In this document: positions 1-11,855 of the stretch, in pieces
Position numbering within the stretch: the stretch's first letter is position 1
Layout of the letters: each line of letters starts with the position of its first letter
Origin: Phyllosticta citriasiana
Lineage: Eukaryota; Ascomycota; Dothideomycetes; Botryosphaeriales; Phyllostictaceae
Direction: 5' to 3'
DNA length: 64,000 bases
NCBI GenBank assembly: GCA_038021145.1
Contig: JBBPHT010000002.1
Span: forward strand, 992,001-1,056,000
Made by a program: the position numbers and the translations under genes
Notes under the pieces: generated by a model
Database searches by the model: none
Told to the model about the DNA's origin: nothing
What the model saw: only the letters and a program-made list of their open reading frames with translations

Positions 1-347
1 AACGGATTCCGGCGGTCCATCGGCGAGATGTCGTCGTCGTAGGCAGGAAAAGACAGGCCGTCGTCCTCGTCCTCATCGGAAATGGAGTCCTGAGAAGGGC
101 GGTCCAGGATGCGGCAGGCGTTGGCATTGTAGTGGTATCGAAGAGGCGGGTCTTGGCGGTCGACAGGCGAGGATGAAGGAGCGATTGGGGACGTCGAGTA
201 CTCGGATGGGTCGGCGACAACTGGACACCTGCGGCCAGAGTAGGACGGGACGAGGAAAGATGTTTGAGAGGCCGACGAGCGACGCAGAGGCGAGGGCGAG
301 AAGTAAGACTGTCCGTCAGAGAGCTGGACGGGGAGCACTTCGGCCAT
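1..347 (-). CDS. 5' part of an unrecognised protein, cut by the window edge
   Basis: An ATG at 345-347 (minus strand) in a good context (CACC before the ATG) opens a frame with no stop all the way to base 1, giving 115 codons of a gene that continues outside the window. The protein begins MAEVLPVQLSDGQSYFSPSP, is rich in Ser and Pro, and contains an acidic patch, DEDEDDG, near residue 95 followed by YDDDISPMD. This looks like the disordered N-terminus of a large regulatory protein such as a kinase or transcription factor, but I do not recognise the family. Absence of stops over 347 bases and the sensible composition support coding. The long pyrimidine/purine-rich DNA upstream (to the right) would suit a long 5' leader. 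Confidence 0.6.
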   Translation of the reverse strand, partial: MAEVLPVQLSDGQSYFSPSPLRRSSASQTSFLVPSYSGRRCPVVADPSEYSTSPIAPSSSPVDRQDPPLRYHYNANACRILDRPSQDSISDEDEDDGLSFPAYDDDISPMDRRNP

Positions 348-913
348 GGTGGGCGACGGGGTTGACGAAGATTGGGGCGCCTCGCACGCAACCGCAGTGT
401 CTCGTCGGATGTTATGAGCGGCGGGATCCCCACATGAACGCCTTTGGGATGTGGAGTGGTGCAAGCCGGAAGAGGCTTGGGAGGAGTTGGGAGAGGCAGA
501 GGAATGTTGACCGGGACAACCGCGGAGGCTAATGGCGAGGGAGGAAGGACGATGAGTTATAGCAAAGGCCGGATTAGGCGAGGCGAGGAGGCAGAAGTAG
601 GTGAGATAAGAAGGCAAGGATTTTAGCTCGGCCACGGAACCGTGGGCGAGGTCGAGTGTCTGGTCTGGGAGCGGGAGGGACGGAGGGAGAAGGGGTTGCC
701 CGGCGGCGCGCAATGCGGGGAAGAGCGGAGTGAAGGGCACGCAGAATTGATGAGACGAGACAAGAGGCCCGGGAGGGCGTACTATGTAGGTAAGTAGTTT
801 GATATTTGCGGAACGCGGAGACAGCAATTGGCCAGCCAGGAAGGACAGCGAGAAGAGTGGAGGCGCCGCTGGTGAGGGAAGGCACTTGAATGGCGGCACG
901 CAGGGCCTGGGCG

Positions 914-944
914 TTTTTTTTTTTTGTCGGGGGGGTTTTTTTTT

Positions 945-986
<42 letters not shown>
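914..986. repeat. T12 / T14 tracts followed by a (TC)n microsatellite
   Basis: T12 (914-925), a short G-rich spacer, T14 (936-949), then an uninterrupted alternating CT run to 986. On the minus strand, which is the sense strand of the edge gene, this is a GA repeat followed by A tracts, about 570 bases upstream of its ATG, so it may lie in the promoter or leader. Confidence 0.9.
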
Positions 987-988
<2 letters not shown>

Positions 989-1655
989 GCGGATTAGGTC
1001 TGGCCTGTCCGGGGGGCGACAGAGAAAGAATCTAGCGAACGAGGATCTGCGCTGGCCACAGTTGGTCCATTGCCGGTCGACGACGCGATGAGGATCACTG
1101 ATGATCCTAATGTCCAGCCGGGGGAGACGAGTCAGTGAGGGACAGCAATACATGTAGTAGTGAAGATGATGGTGAAGACATGATCATGGTGGAGCCGGTA
1201 GAGCATGAATTTTGACCCCGTCTCAGTGTCCCCAGCCTGTCACCCACACACTGCCTGCCCTGTTGTTTGACCCCTCCCCGCGCCACGCCTGCCCTCACCG
1301 CCCTCTCGGCTGGGTGGACTGCACTGCAAGTGTCGGGTGCTCGGGCGCCGTCTTCAACTCCATTGATTACACCTCGCTGCTGCAAGGGAAGGCCATCATC
1401 TACACCTTGTCATCGAACCTCCGCTCTCGTGCGTCGCTAAGAGAGCCATTGCGACTGCAACCGCGTCGGTCGGATCCTCCTCCTTGGTGCCGCCCGCATG
1501 CAGCATCAAACGGCCTCCCCGTTTAAGCACCGGTGCACCGAGCTAGAGAATGTTGCGGGCGCCTCGCTCAGCCCTGTCGCCGCCGCGCAAACTCTGCGAC
1601 TCGCCCAGCCGGTCTACCCCGACGACGTAGAAAAATGTCTCCGCAGAGGCTACCT

Positions 1656-1690
1656 GCAGCACAGCGCAGCACAGCACAGCACAGCACAGT
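1656..1690. repeat. CAGCA-type pentanucleotide repeat
   Basis: Five-base periodicity (GCACA/CAGCA) is repeated about seven times with one variant unit (GCGCA). It lies in non-coding sequence. Confidence 0.8.
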
Positions 1691-4600
1691 ATACGTACAA
1701 AGCACAGTACTTAGCAGGCATCACGTCGGCCTTTGACTGCTGCATGCAGGACAGGATTCCAGCTGGCGTTTTGGCTTTGTCTTGACTGCGTTCGGATGCG
1801 GGGTTGGTCTGGGGTTGTCGCCCAATGGCAGACGTTTCCAAGACTCGGGCTGCCTCAACCTCAAAAAAGTGCTGACTGGCACCGACCGTCGCCACCGCTA
1901 CCAACCACTACACGACCATTCTCTTGCGGCGACCGGGAGCACGTTCCCCGAGCCCCCTCTTCTCTTCCTCCGCTCCTCCCTCTGCCCCCTGTGGCGCTCG
2001 CCAACCCATCCTTGCGCCTACATCAGACCTCAGCACCCTCAAACCACCTGGACCCTCTTTTGCTGTGCTGTGCTGTGCCTCAGGAACGGAACCAAGGGGT
2101 TTCGGCCAGCCACTGGCCTGCCCCGCTAATCCTTGCCGTCCCTTTGGAGCTTCAATGCCATTGTGCGTACTACCTCTAGCGCGTCAAATCGGCCTGCGTC
2201 TGCAAACGTCGCCCCTGCGCAAAATATCGTCCATCTCTGCGCGAGAACTCGCCACAATTTCCTTTCAATTCTTTCATATTTTCCCTCCATCGTCCAGTTT
2301 TGAATGCTCCCAATCGTGTACAGGTACTTGCGTGCCATTGCCGAGCTTCTCGTCCTGAAAACCCGGCATGCCCCGATGTCCCGTCCGTCCTGCCGCGATG
2401 CCGTTCTTCCACTTGGCTGGATCCGCCTTGCCGAATCAAGGCCGCGGCTCCCCTGAGCCTCCGGGAGCATCACCTTTTTGAAAGGTCTGGATCGAAGGGT
2501 GGATATCGAATGTTTGGCAGATCAACCGTCTTGGCCTCACGGGCAAACGTCACCCTCGATCGACTGGCGCAATGATGCATGGCTTCAGGCACTAGGCCAA
2601 GTGCCTATGTTCGGTCCATTTTGCGGAATCAAGACTGCTCAAGGGCTCATCTCCAACCCCATGCAAGCCTCTCACGCATGGCAGCGCGATGTACATAAGC
2701 TTCAAGAGTGTGCCATTGGCTTTGGCCGGGGTAATCGACCAACACCGCCCACGCTGCCACAGCCCTGTTGTCGTCAACCGTTCGACAGCAGCAGGCGGGG
2801 TCGGCCCGGGGGTTCTGTGGTCTTGGTGCTCCACCTCAGCATCCTCGTCGCTAGCACTGACCATTCAGAAATGGAGAGGAGAAAAGAGCCAATTTGCCCC
2901 CATGCCATACCTGGGCTCCAGACTTGCTCTGCACCCATTCCGCCTTCGCTGCCGACGAGGCATGGGCTGCTCCCCCTTTGCTACCTATGTTGCCCCTACT
3001 TTCCGCGCTCGGTCTGCCGTTGTTGGCAGCGATTCACCATGGGTTGGTCTGGGGTAAACTTTCTTGACGCACGGCGGCACTATTGCCAATCAGGAATGTC
3101 GATTGGCCTGCGCGAGGCATGTCGTACTCCTACATTCCCCGTCCGTCTCCAGGGATGATCGGTTTACAAGAGGCCAGCCTCACAGGGGAGGCGAATATAC
3201 TTCACTCTTCTCAGCATGGTGTTTACCACCGCTGACATACTCAGATCGAGACATGGTTCACCGACACGCGTCTAGTCTGCGCGTCCCTCAGCGGAGAGCC
3301 TGAGTCCACACAGGTGTCCCTCTCCATGTGAAGGCTGCTCGTCGTCCAGATGAGATGCGCTTATCGGCGGGGTTGCAGAAGGTGGAGGAGCGGTTGCCCT
3401 GTCAAAAAGTGGTCTTCGAGGACTGGATCACTGAAAGTGTCTGCACCTAGGGCCTTTTTCGGCAATACTCAATGCCGTTTCGCAGACAGAGTAGGGAACT
3501 GAACAAGGGCCCCGTCCCGTCCCGTCATTCCGCGAGGCGCCGTGAGCAATCACAACCTCGGGTGATGTGCTTTCACCGGTGGGCCCAGACCTTGTCGAGG
3601 CAGGAGTAAGACGCCGCGACTGGTGTTGGAGACGGATCCGATTTTGCCCAAATTTCCCTCACTCGCTGGAGATTTCTTAGGTAACACTGCAAGGGAGCGA
3701 GCCATTTTTCTTTTATCTCTCTCCTTCTAACCCCGCCTCGTGCCGCTTGCAGCGCTGGTCCGCGTCTCTGGGAGCGTCGCGGCGCGACTTGGCAAGCTAT
3801 GTTTCGCGTTTGCCCGGGTACGACAGAGCCCACGTCGCCCATCTTTACCTTTCAACTGACTCTGGTGTCTACAACGGCCTCCATTGCAACCATGAGCCAC
3901 GCACTTGATGACCAAGCCCGTCCTGCATCCTCATCGGCGCCAAGTCGCACTCCACGGGGGCCAATCGATGGCCAGATGCGGCACTGCAATGGCCCTGCAC
4001 CGCGCTGAGATGAGCTTTCACTGCAGCCCGTGGCCGGTCGTACGAGACTTCTTCAGAACCCGGAATCTGTCGTCTTTGACGCCACAGCCCACCTTTGGCG
4101 ACATGGCCGAGGAAAGCTGGCGGGCGACCGGAACCCTGTCTGCGTCTACGCCCTCAACATCCACGTAACCGCTGACACCACATCTACAAACCGCTGTACA
4201 ACACGGCTCGTTGCAGCAAGGCATGCGCTGTGCTGTAGTCGATTGCAGCATCCATTGGCCCTGTCGAGCTTAGCCGAGGACGCTCATGAAATTGAAATTC
4301 CCTGTACATGTTGTTTCCCATGCTGCAGCCGACTTCGCGAGCAACACCCCTTGCCAAGCATCCCGGAATAGTGTGCTCTTGCGCTTCCCAGAGCGCGTCC
4401 AAACACGCGCGCGCTCCGGTTATCCGCCGCCCCTGCGCGTGGGGGGGGATGCGGGTCATCTTTGGACCCGCTCCGCTGTCTACATGCGGTAGGCAGTCCT
4501 TTGCCTAGCCTGTAGCTGTGCCCATGTACCCACACGTCACAGCACAGAGTGATACCAGCATCCAAACCTGCCCACTCGCCGCCACCACCACCATGTTATC

Positions 4601-4934
4601 TCCTCGTGCCGTCTCCACGGTTCAGATCTGTGGCCAGCGATGCTGTATCTGGTGCAAGTTCAAGACCGACCAACCACCGCAACAACAAGAGGTTGGGAAC
4701 AGGATATCTTTCTGTCGTCTTCCCGTTCAACACCTTCATACGTCATGATTCTACTCCTCCAGGCGCCGTCCTTTAAAGATACGCCTGCCAGCAATCGCAA
4801 CGCTCGTATCAAAGGCACATGTACACCATGTTCTGCCCGTCGCATCTAGCCGCCCTCATCTCCGTCTACCAGCCTCTCTGCAGTGCAGCGCGTGGCAAGT
4901 CAGGCTCTCCGTTCCCCACAGTGCTCCGTAACGA

Positions 4935-4959
4935 GCATGCCATGCCATGCCATGCCATG
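4935..4959. repeat. (CATGC)n pentanucleotide repeat
   Basis: About five tandem CATGC/GCATG units. The same unit recurs at 61684-61703 on the far side of the window. Confidence 0.85.
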
Positions 4960-7431
4960 TCGAAACCCGTCGGCGCTGCTGTGTGCGTTGTGCACTGGCA
5001 AAAGCAGAGAAGCACATACAAGCAAACAAATCCCACGTCTCAATCTCGAGCCATGCATCCGTCTCGAATGATCTCGGAGGAGACAGTCGTCATGTCCGCC
5101 ACATATCTTTCTTGTTGTTCTTGTTGTTGTTGTTGTCGCCGCCGTCGTCGTCTGCTCATGCAGTTCTGTGGCGGCGCTTCTGGCCCCCCTGCTCTCTCCC
5201 ACTCTTTGGACTCAACACCACGGACGCCTGCATCGTGCGTCTTTTTTAACCGCGGCAGCGCGATTTCTGCAACCACTTGTTGCCGACTCCCCTCTTGCCT
5301 CGCATCGCGTCGCGATCGTCATGTTTCGCTCATCTTTGCTGTGGCAGAAAATGTCGTGGCGCTTGACTTCCATCATTTCGGACGAAGAGGAACGAGAATG
5401 CCGCGGGAACTCCCTGTATTGGAGCAAAAGGTAGGTACATGGGGAAGTGGGAACAGCCCGTCTTGCCTGCGTCTGCCGATGCCAGGCACGGTGGCTGGCT
5501 GGCTGCTATTCACGATGTTTTTGTCTGGCTTGACCAGCCCTGTGGAAACGGCTTTTCCACCACCGGACAGCCGTGGCGGTGATCCAACCAGCCGATCCAC
5601 CACTTGCGTGCGGTGGCTTAACGGCTTCGCCATCTGAGACAGGCGGCTGCATTGCCCGTGGTGGCTCTGCTGCTGCTGCTGCCGTTGGTGGTGGGGGTGC
5701 GAGATTTCTTTTTCGTAACGTCTTTCTCTACGTTCATGGAATGGGGCCAACAGTTGTGGCACATGTAACCATGGGATTTTGCAAGCTGGGACTCGAACGC
5801 TCCCCATGACTCGCCCTAACAGGTTCCTCGATGCGCAGGAATGCGCCTGGGTCTTCTAGCTCAGTGTATTTCGATTGTTCTCTGGGTTTTGCTCCTTGAG
5901 GGCATGAACGCTGCGCATCAGCCTCAGACTCAAACTTGGGGTTTTATGCCACAACTCTAACGACCAAGCTGCTTTCGCCGTCGTCGCTTTCTCTTCGGGT
6001 GTCAAGCCGTTTTCGAAGCTGCTTTTTGCTTCTGCGGTCGCGTATGCGATCATCTCGTTGCCAACCAAACTGCTTGGTCAGATCTTTCGTGTTTAGGAGG
6101 CGCGCCCACACAGGAAGGCCAGTTTGGTCTCGTTTGACGGCTGCATCCAGTCCGGCTATCTGAAAAAGTGCCGGTTTGGATACATGTTGTTCTCACAGAG
6201 GGCCCACCGCAAACATGATTGCTCACAGTGGCAGCAAACCGTAGGCAAGGTGTATAACCAAGGGCCATGGGCGATGTCCACACAGTATGGCCAGACACAG
6301 TGATTCTGGGCATGATGCCACGATAACAAGACCTGGATCGATTGCCTTGTAAGTCCGCAAAGCCATGTAGGTGTCAAAGCAGTTGCCTTCAAGATCTTCC
6401 TTTTCCTAGCTCAGGACTTTTTTCAAGAACACATCTGGAGATTCAGAAGCCTTTCCGGGCAGCGCTTCTCCAGTCATCGTTCAGTTTGAAGATAGAAGCA
6501 GTCGATTCACCAAGACTTTGAATATCGCAAGTCGTTCAGCATTTGGTGTTCTCATGTATTGCGTCCTCTTGCTGTGGACTTTCTCTAGATTTTTTTGGCT
6601 GTTTGGTCTGTCTTCCCGCTGCTAGCGGACGGGGAAACCCACACACATGACTTCGTACAAGGTAGGGAGCAGCCAACACATTGCTTCCCCTCAACCGCTG
6701 TCATCCAACCTTTAGGAAGAGAGTGGGACAACTCTCGTTGCGGCACCATTACCCAATATTCCGCTGTCGTCGGCTCAGAAATCGGGGCAAAAGAGAACAG
6801 CTCACCCGCTGCCACATGATGAGAGCTGGGGAAAAGACGTACCAACTCCCTAGAAAATTCAACTTCCTATGTTCCATTCTGTCTGAGTCCGTTGTGCTTT
6901 CCTATCTCTGACGCCACAATGCTTTTGAAGATGGCTTTTGACAGCGCAGGCTTCCCCTCCAGAGTTGAGCGAAACGTGTGTGTCCTCTTGTGTTTTGATG
7001 GCTGCACGTCAAAGCACCTGGCAGTAGAAAGTCACTGCCTTGTTTCCTGATTTGCGAGTCGTACATGTATAGTCATTGGGCCATCTTCCCCGTTTAGCCC
7101 CTGCCAGTCACCAATTTAACACTTCGAAGTTGTCGCTAAGTAATTTTGTTGTGGGCGCCCAACTCTGGTTAGCTTGGCGATCGTGCCTTCCTTCTGTTTG
7201 CCAGGCTGGACAAAATTTCGACGCACACAGGCTGGTGTTTATTTTTGAAGAAGCCCGCCGACCTGCCCGCTGCTTTCTATTACCACCACCACAACCGAGT
7301 TGACGACACCAATCCTCAACCACATCCTCGCCGCTCGGTCTTCCAGTCAGCCTCAACCCTCACCTCTTACAAAGTCTTCGTCGACCTCTCTATACTCTCG
7401 TCTTCAATCCACATTCGACCAGCTATACAAG

Positions 7432-9077
7432 ATGAGCTCTATTCACCAGATCACGGAGCCCACAGGTTCGCAGCAGCCAGCGGCAACCACATCAGCAACT
7501 TCTGCCGACATGCCCAGGCCAAAGGGCTATCAGTATATCAGACCTCTCGCCCGCGAGCCTGGTGTTCGATCTCGGTTGGGGTTCTGGGCTGGCGACGCGC
7601 GAATCGGCAGCCCCGAAGACCTTCAGCGCCACATCCGCCACGAGGATGCTCCCGGTCCCCTGTTCAACGGCATCATCACGCAGACCACCCGCATTGAGCT
7701 GCTTGAGCTCCAGCTCCGGATGAAGGACAGGGAGATTCAAGGGCTGAGAAGTAAGCGAAAGCATCCGGAAAAAGATCCAGCAAAAGTCTTTCAAAGTTTT
7801 CCGACTCACATGAAGCAGGTTCTCTCGATATACAGGCGTCTGCCTTGCTCACCCCTTCCATGGCAGCGCAGGGTCCGAAGCGAAAGCTGCTGCAGGCTGA
7901 TGTTGAGCTGGAAGATCCAGGCCAGCAAGAGCCAGCATCCTCAGTGGAGTCTGCATCTTCCAAAGAGCCCCTCACGTCCAAAAAGGGTCTTGATTCTCAG
8001 GATATTCCTCAGGCTCGGCGATCGTCTGAACAGGTCGATTCATCAAGCCCAGTCGTCAACACAGCTAAGACCGAAGACTCCCACACTGCATCTTCTATAC
8101 AACGCCATTCGGAGCTCAAGCCTGAGGAGCCCTTCCGCTTTATAATCCCCCAAACGGAGGCCCTGAAGGCAACTCCATATACGATCGCCAAGCCAACGAG
8201 CCCATTCCAAGCACCAAGTCGCTCCGATAACCGACCAAGAAGTCTCCCAACATGCGACTTCTCATTCACCTTGCCCTTGCGCCCTGCGCCAACAGTGGCT
8301 CCCGTTCTGAAAGAAAACGAGGAAGTACAGCGTCCCCGGTGCGACTCATCGCTGATGCTTCAAGATGACGACGCCTCGTCTCCGGGAACCCTCGCGGCCC
8401 CAGACCCCGAAGTCTTCTCCGGCGACCCCAATGCCCTCGCCGCCTTCGAGGACCAAGTGTTTTGGAAAATGGCTGAGGACGGAGACAATTTCGAGGACGA
8501 GGCCGCAAAGCACGCCTACGTCCTGTCTCGCTTGGGAGGGGAGGCTCTGGAACTGGTCGCGCGAACGACCTTGGACCAGATGGATTCGGACCAGGACACG
8601 GACAGCGACGAAGATACGCAAACGTGGCAGTTCGTCATGAGGACCTTGTTCAAGAAGTATGACCAATACCTTTCTGAGCCTGAAGAGGAGGAGGAGGAGC
8701 ATGACGCTGAGAGCGAAGCCAGTCACCATTCGTGTCCTTCCGGAGTCGACGAGGCTGATCCTGATGAGCCTGAAGGGGCGCCTGAGCCCGAGGTGTTGAC
8801 CGGCGAGCCCTACGTGGCCACCGAGGATGAGGCACTAGCAGCAGCAGAGAAGATGGCAGCGCGGGAAACGTCGGAGCGCCACAGGGCACAGTATGATGCT
8901 CGCTACAACCAAGCCTGCGCCATGCATCTCCGACGCGTGGACGTCTTCAAGGGAGACCGCAACGCCGGACCGATCGAGCCTCGCGCGCGCAATCCACCAG
9001 CTCGAGTCGAAAAGCGCAGGTGGCGGAGCTGGACTAAGCTGCCATCTATGCCGCCTGGCATGGGTAGAGAGCAGTGA
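7432..9077 (+). CDS. Two-exon protein with a retrotransposon-Gag-like segment, function unknown
   Basis: Exons 7432-7750 and 7819-9077 (68-base intron, GTAAGC donor, CAG acceptor, phase 1) give 525 residues. The ATG at 7432 is the first in-frame ATG; upstream the frame is open but lacks ATG. Residues about 85-110 (LLELQLRMKDREIQGLRS) look like a short coiled coil. The segment at DNA 8395-8670 reads like the Gag/capsid-like domain of fungal Ty3-type elements: PEVFSGD, a helix with FEDQVFWKM, then AAKHAYVLSRLGGEALELV and TWQFVMRTLFKKY. Strongly acidic tracts (DSDQDTDSDED, EEEEEE) follow. There is no zinc knuckle, protease or reverse transcriptase nearby and the frame is intact, so this is more likely a host gene with a captured Gag domain than a live element. 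Existence of the gene is likely; the Gag assignment is from pattern memory and is moderate. Confidence 0.7.
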
Positions 9078-10297
9078 TCAGCGCACTCTCTGCTCCTAAA
9101 GACTCTGGTGCTCGCCTCGTCTCCTTCTACCAACCTACGACAACTTTTCCGACTTTACACCTCCATGGCATACACCCTTCGGCAGCTTGAGCGGCTCTTC
9201 AGAACAGTTACAACGCGCTGCTACCAGCATTCCGACAACTCCTTGCTCGCGGTGTGGGGAATTGGTAGATAGAAAGGCTAATACGATCTTGAAAGCTCAA
9301 GTTTCTTGCAAGACATACGTCGTGACTGGAGAGCAGGCTAACAAACAGCACGTGGAGAGCAGCAACATGGAAAGCATGTCTCAAGCACTGGTATCGTTCA
9401 AATTTTCCAGAAGCCGTTCAGTTTCGTCTACCATACACACATCTCGTCACAATAAAATTGTCGTTCAGACAGCACTTCGATCCCATCCGTCCTCTCACAT
9501 AGACAGACACATAAAAGACCACCTCCTCACACAAACCATTTCAGCACACAAAAAAAAAAAAAAAAGACAAACAAAACGCAAGTCCTACCCACCCACCATT
9601 CTCCCCCAAAGAAATCAAGATCCATCTCACGAACCACCCACCAACACACGCCCACCAGCGCCCCTCGAGCTAGACGAGACAGCAGCTACAGCCACCACCC
9701 GCGCCCACACGGCGCGCACACCGTGCCAGAGCAGCTCAAAACGCAGCGCCGGACTGAGCGTCAGCAGGGCGGCGGCTGCCGGAGGGATGGAAGGGGCGTG
9801 AGAAGAATGAGAGGAAATTAAAGAAGAAGTGGAAGAGTCGTGGACGCGTGGGTATCGTGATTGAGGTCGTCGTTGTTGTCGTCGACATGTGTTTGAGTGA
9901 GTGAAAGGGGTGATGGTGGTTGAGGTTGTGGGAGCCGCTGTCGCCGCCATCGTCGTGCCGTGCGCAACGATTGACATGGCAGCAGCTGAGCTAGGAAGGG
10001 CGGCGGAAGGCGACTGTGTGTGACTGGTGGTCGGTGATGTGTGATGTGGCGTCGTCTGTTTTGCGTAGAGCAGCTCACGACACGACGCGGCCGTGCTGAA
10101 CGAAGCAGCTGACGGCGTCAGGAAAGATAGTGTCTGCGTCTGCGTCGGGGCAAAGCCGAACCGACGCAGAGCTCAAATGAATGGCCTGGTGGTCGGCAAT
10201 GTGATGGGTATGGAGGCGTCGACGCGACGAGACAGAGCCGCCACAGAAGAGCGCCAAACGTCGTCTCCTCAGTTCTCGTGGTCTCTTTCTTCTTCAC
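9078..10297. other. Intergenic, 1.2 kb
   Basis: Convergent 3' flanks of the Gag-like gene (plus) and the small gene at 10298 (minus). Contains an A16 tract at 9550-9565 in A/C-rich DNA. The frames at 9187-9801 and 9627-9977 have low-complexity translations and I do not support them. Confidence 0.5.
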
Positions 10298-10618
10298 TCA
10301 ATCCTGCTCTTCCAAGTTGCCATTCGACTCGTAGCGGCCAGAGTCGTCGAGCTCCTTGCGCTCGAGGACGATCGGGAAGCGAAAGTAGATGGTCCAGGGC
10401 TCGATGGGCTTTCTCTCTGGCGTGGGCAGGCTGAGCAGACCGCGCCATTCAGGGTCCCGTCTGGTTTGCTCGACGGGAGGCGGCGTCGACTGGGCAGAAG
10501 TCGAGGCCGGCTTTTTGACGTGTGGCGCCCCGCCATGGTGCTTGCGCGACTCGAAGACGGAAAAGTCGTTGATGAAAACAGGCAGGCCGACGAATTGGGA
10601 GGCGAGGAATGCAGTCAT
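10298..10618 (-). CDS. Small hypothetical protein, 106 aa
   Basis: An uninterrupted frame from ATG at 10618 to a TGA at 10298 encodes 106 residues. The N-terminus (MTAFLASQFVGLPVFINDFS) is hydrophobic with aromatic residues. The middle is Ser/Pro/Thr-rich. The C-terminal half has an ordered-looking block, EWRGLLSLPTPERKPIEPWT, followed by IYFRFPIVLERKE. The graded structure (conserved-looking ends, variable middle) and the coding-like third-base GC bias suggest a real gene. I do not recognise the family; a small organelle-associated or membrane-peripheral protein is one possibility but nothing proves it. Introns upstream of the ATG cannot be ruled out. Confidence 0.5.
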   Translation of the reverse strand: MTAFLASQFVGLPVFINDFSVFESRKHHGGAPHVKKPASTSAQSTPPPVEQTRRDPEWRGLLSLPTPERKPIEPWTIYFRFPIVLERKELDDSGRYESNGNLEEQD

Positions 10619-11855
10619 GGTTGCCGTGGGATGGAATTGGATTGCTCGCGTGGTGACCGGGTAACTAGCTGGGGTAGGTAATTGGTAGTTTGGAGCAACG
10701 CAAGGGAGGAACTGGAATGTAAAATAGTCGTAGAGACGAGAGGTCTGTCAATGGATGATGGCAGATAAAGACGTGATGATTTCGCCGCAAACGGCACGGC
10801 CGTGGCCCTTTTCAACGGCCATCTTACATCCCCCCAAAACCTGCTGCGCACAAGGACGGCTGCGCGGAAAAAGGAAATGAAGCGCCTACGCAACAGCTAC
10901 CTAGGCTGATCAGTGACTGCGGCACTCCAACGTTCCCACGCGGTGTACGCGTTGTCGGTCCAAGAAGAGCCCCAATGACGCATGAGCGAGGCTGCTCGGC
11001 TCTTCCCATCTGACCGAGCGACGCGATGATTGGAGAATTGCCCTGCGACGCGTAACGGACGGCTCTGCTGGCGGGCCAACTAGCCACGGCTCTGCCATAC
11101 CGGCTCTATGTTACTTGCGAACTCGTTGTGGGAACTCGATCTTCGCGTGAGCCTTAGAGAGATGGGTAAGCACTGCCTCACTCCTGCCACGATTGGGCGC
11201 ACGGCCGCGTCCATCACGTAACCCATCAGGCGGTGCAAGCTGCGTGCTGCAACGCGCCGGCTCGTCGTTGATGATGGTGGAGGCCTGGGGCATCTCAGCT
11301 GATGATGCGTCAGTGGATGGCGAGTGTGTTGAGTACGTACCTGCGGGATCGATGTTCGGTAATCGGCGCCCTACCCGTCGGGATCCTTAACGTCTGATTT
11401 GTGGATCAACTTGCCTCTTTTAGGCAAACGGGGCTGCAAGTCCAACTACAGCCGAAGTGCGCCGCGATGCCTGAAAAGCTTAGGTCGAAAGTATGAAGTT
11501 TGCCAAACACCTGCAGGCGTGTCAGGCATAGCGTGACGGACAAAGATTTGTGGCAAGGTCCTCATGAACGTCGAATGTTGAGGCCGAACCCATTGTTCAG
11601 CCATTTACAGCTGGATGGCGCGCGAGTACGAGAAATCGACTAGACAAAAGGTGAATAAGAAAAGCCGAATCGGTGATGTCACCTCGGAGAAACGTTGTTT
11701 TCCAGCGTCTATTGCAAACCCAGACCAAAAATTCTTGCCATTTTTTGTCCAGCTGGCTCTTGACTGAACGCTCATGATGACTTCAACGTGACAAAGAGAA
11801 GAAAAAAGGAGATGACAGAAAGAAAGATGCACAAGAGATCGCACAAGTCCCGTTT
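10619..11855. other. Intergenic, 1.2 kb
   Basis: Lies between the start of the 106-aa gene and the stop of the threonine aldolase gene, both on the minus strand. It should hold the promoter of the former and the 3' region of the latter. I see no coding potential beyond short overlapping frames. Confidence 0.5.

Larger units (their letters stand above)
348..7431. other. 7-kb stretch without a supported gene
   Basis: Open frames here are short, overlap on both strands and show no recognisable domain, splice pattern or convincing start. The longest (4819-5637, 272 codons) has an incoherent composition. The left part is probably leader and promoter of the minus-strand gene at the edge; the right end is promoter and leader of the gene starting at 7432. 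It holds simple repeats (listed separately), a mixed GTT/GTC triplet run near 5105-5155, and no tRNA or rRNA that I can see. Unannotated non-coding RNA or a fast-evolving small secreted protein cannot be excluded. Confidence 0.5.

Noticed and set aside
4819..5637. 272-codon plus-strand frame in the left gene-poor region
   Set aside because: It runs through pentanucleotide and triplet repeats with no recognisable product.
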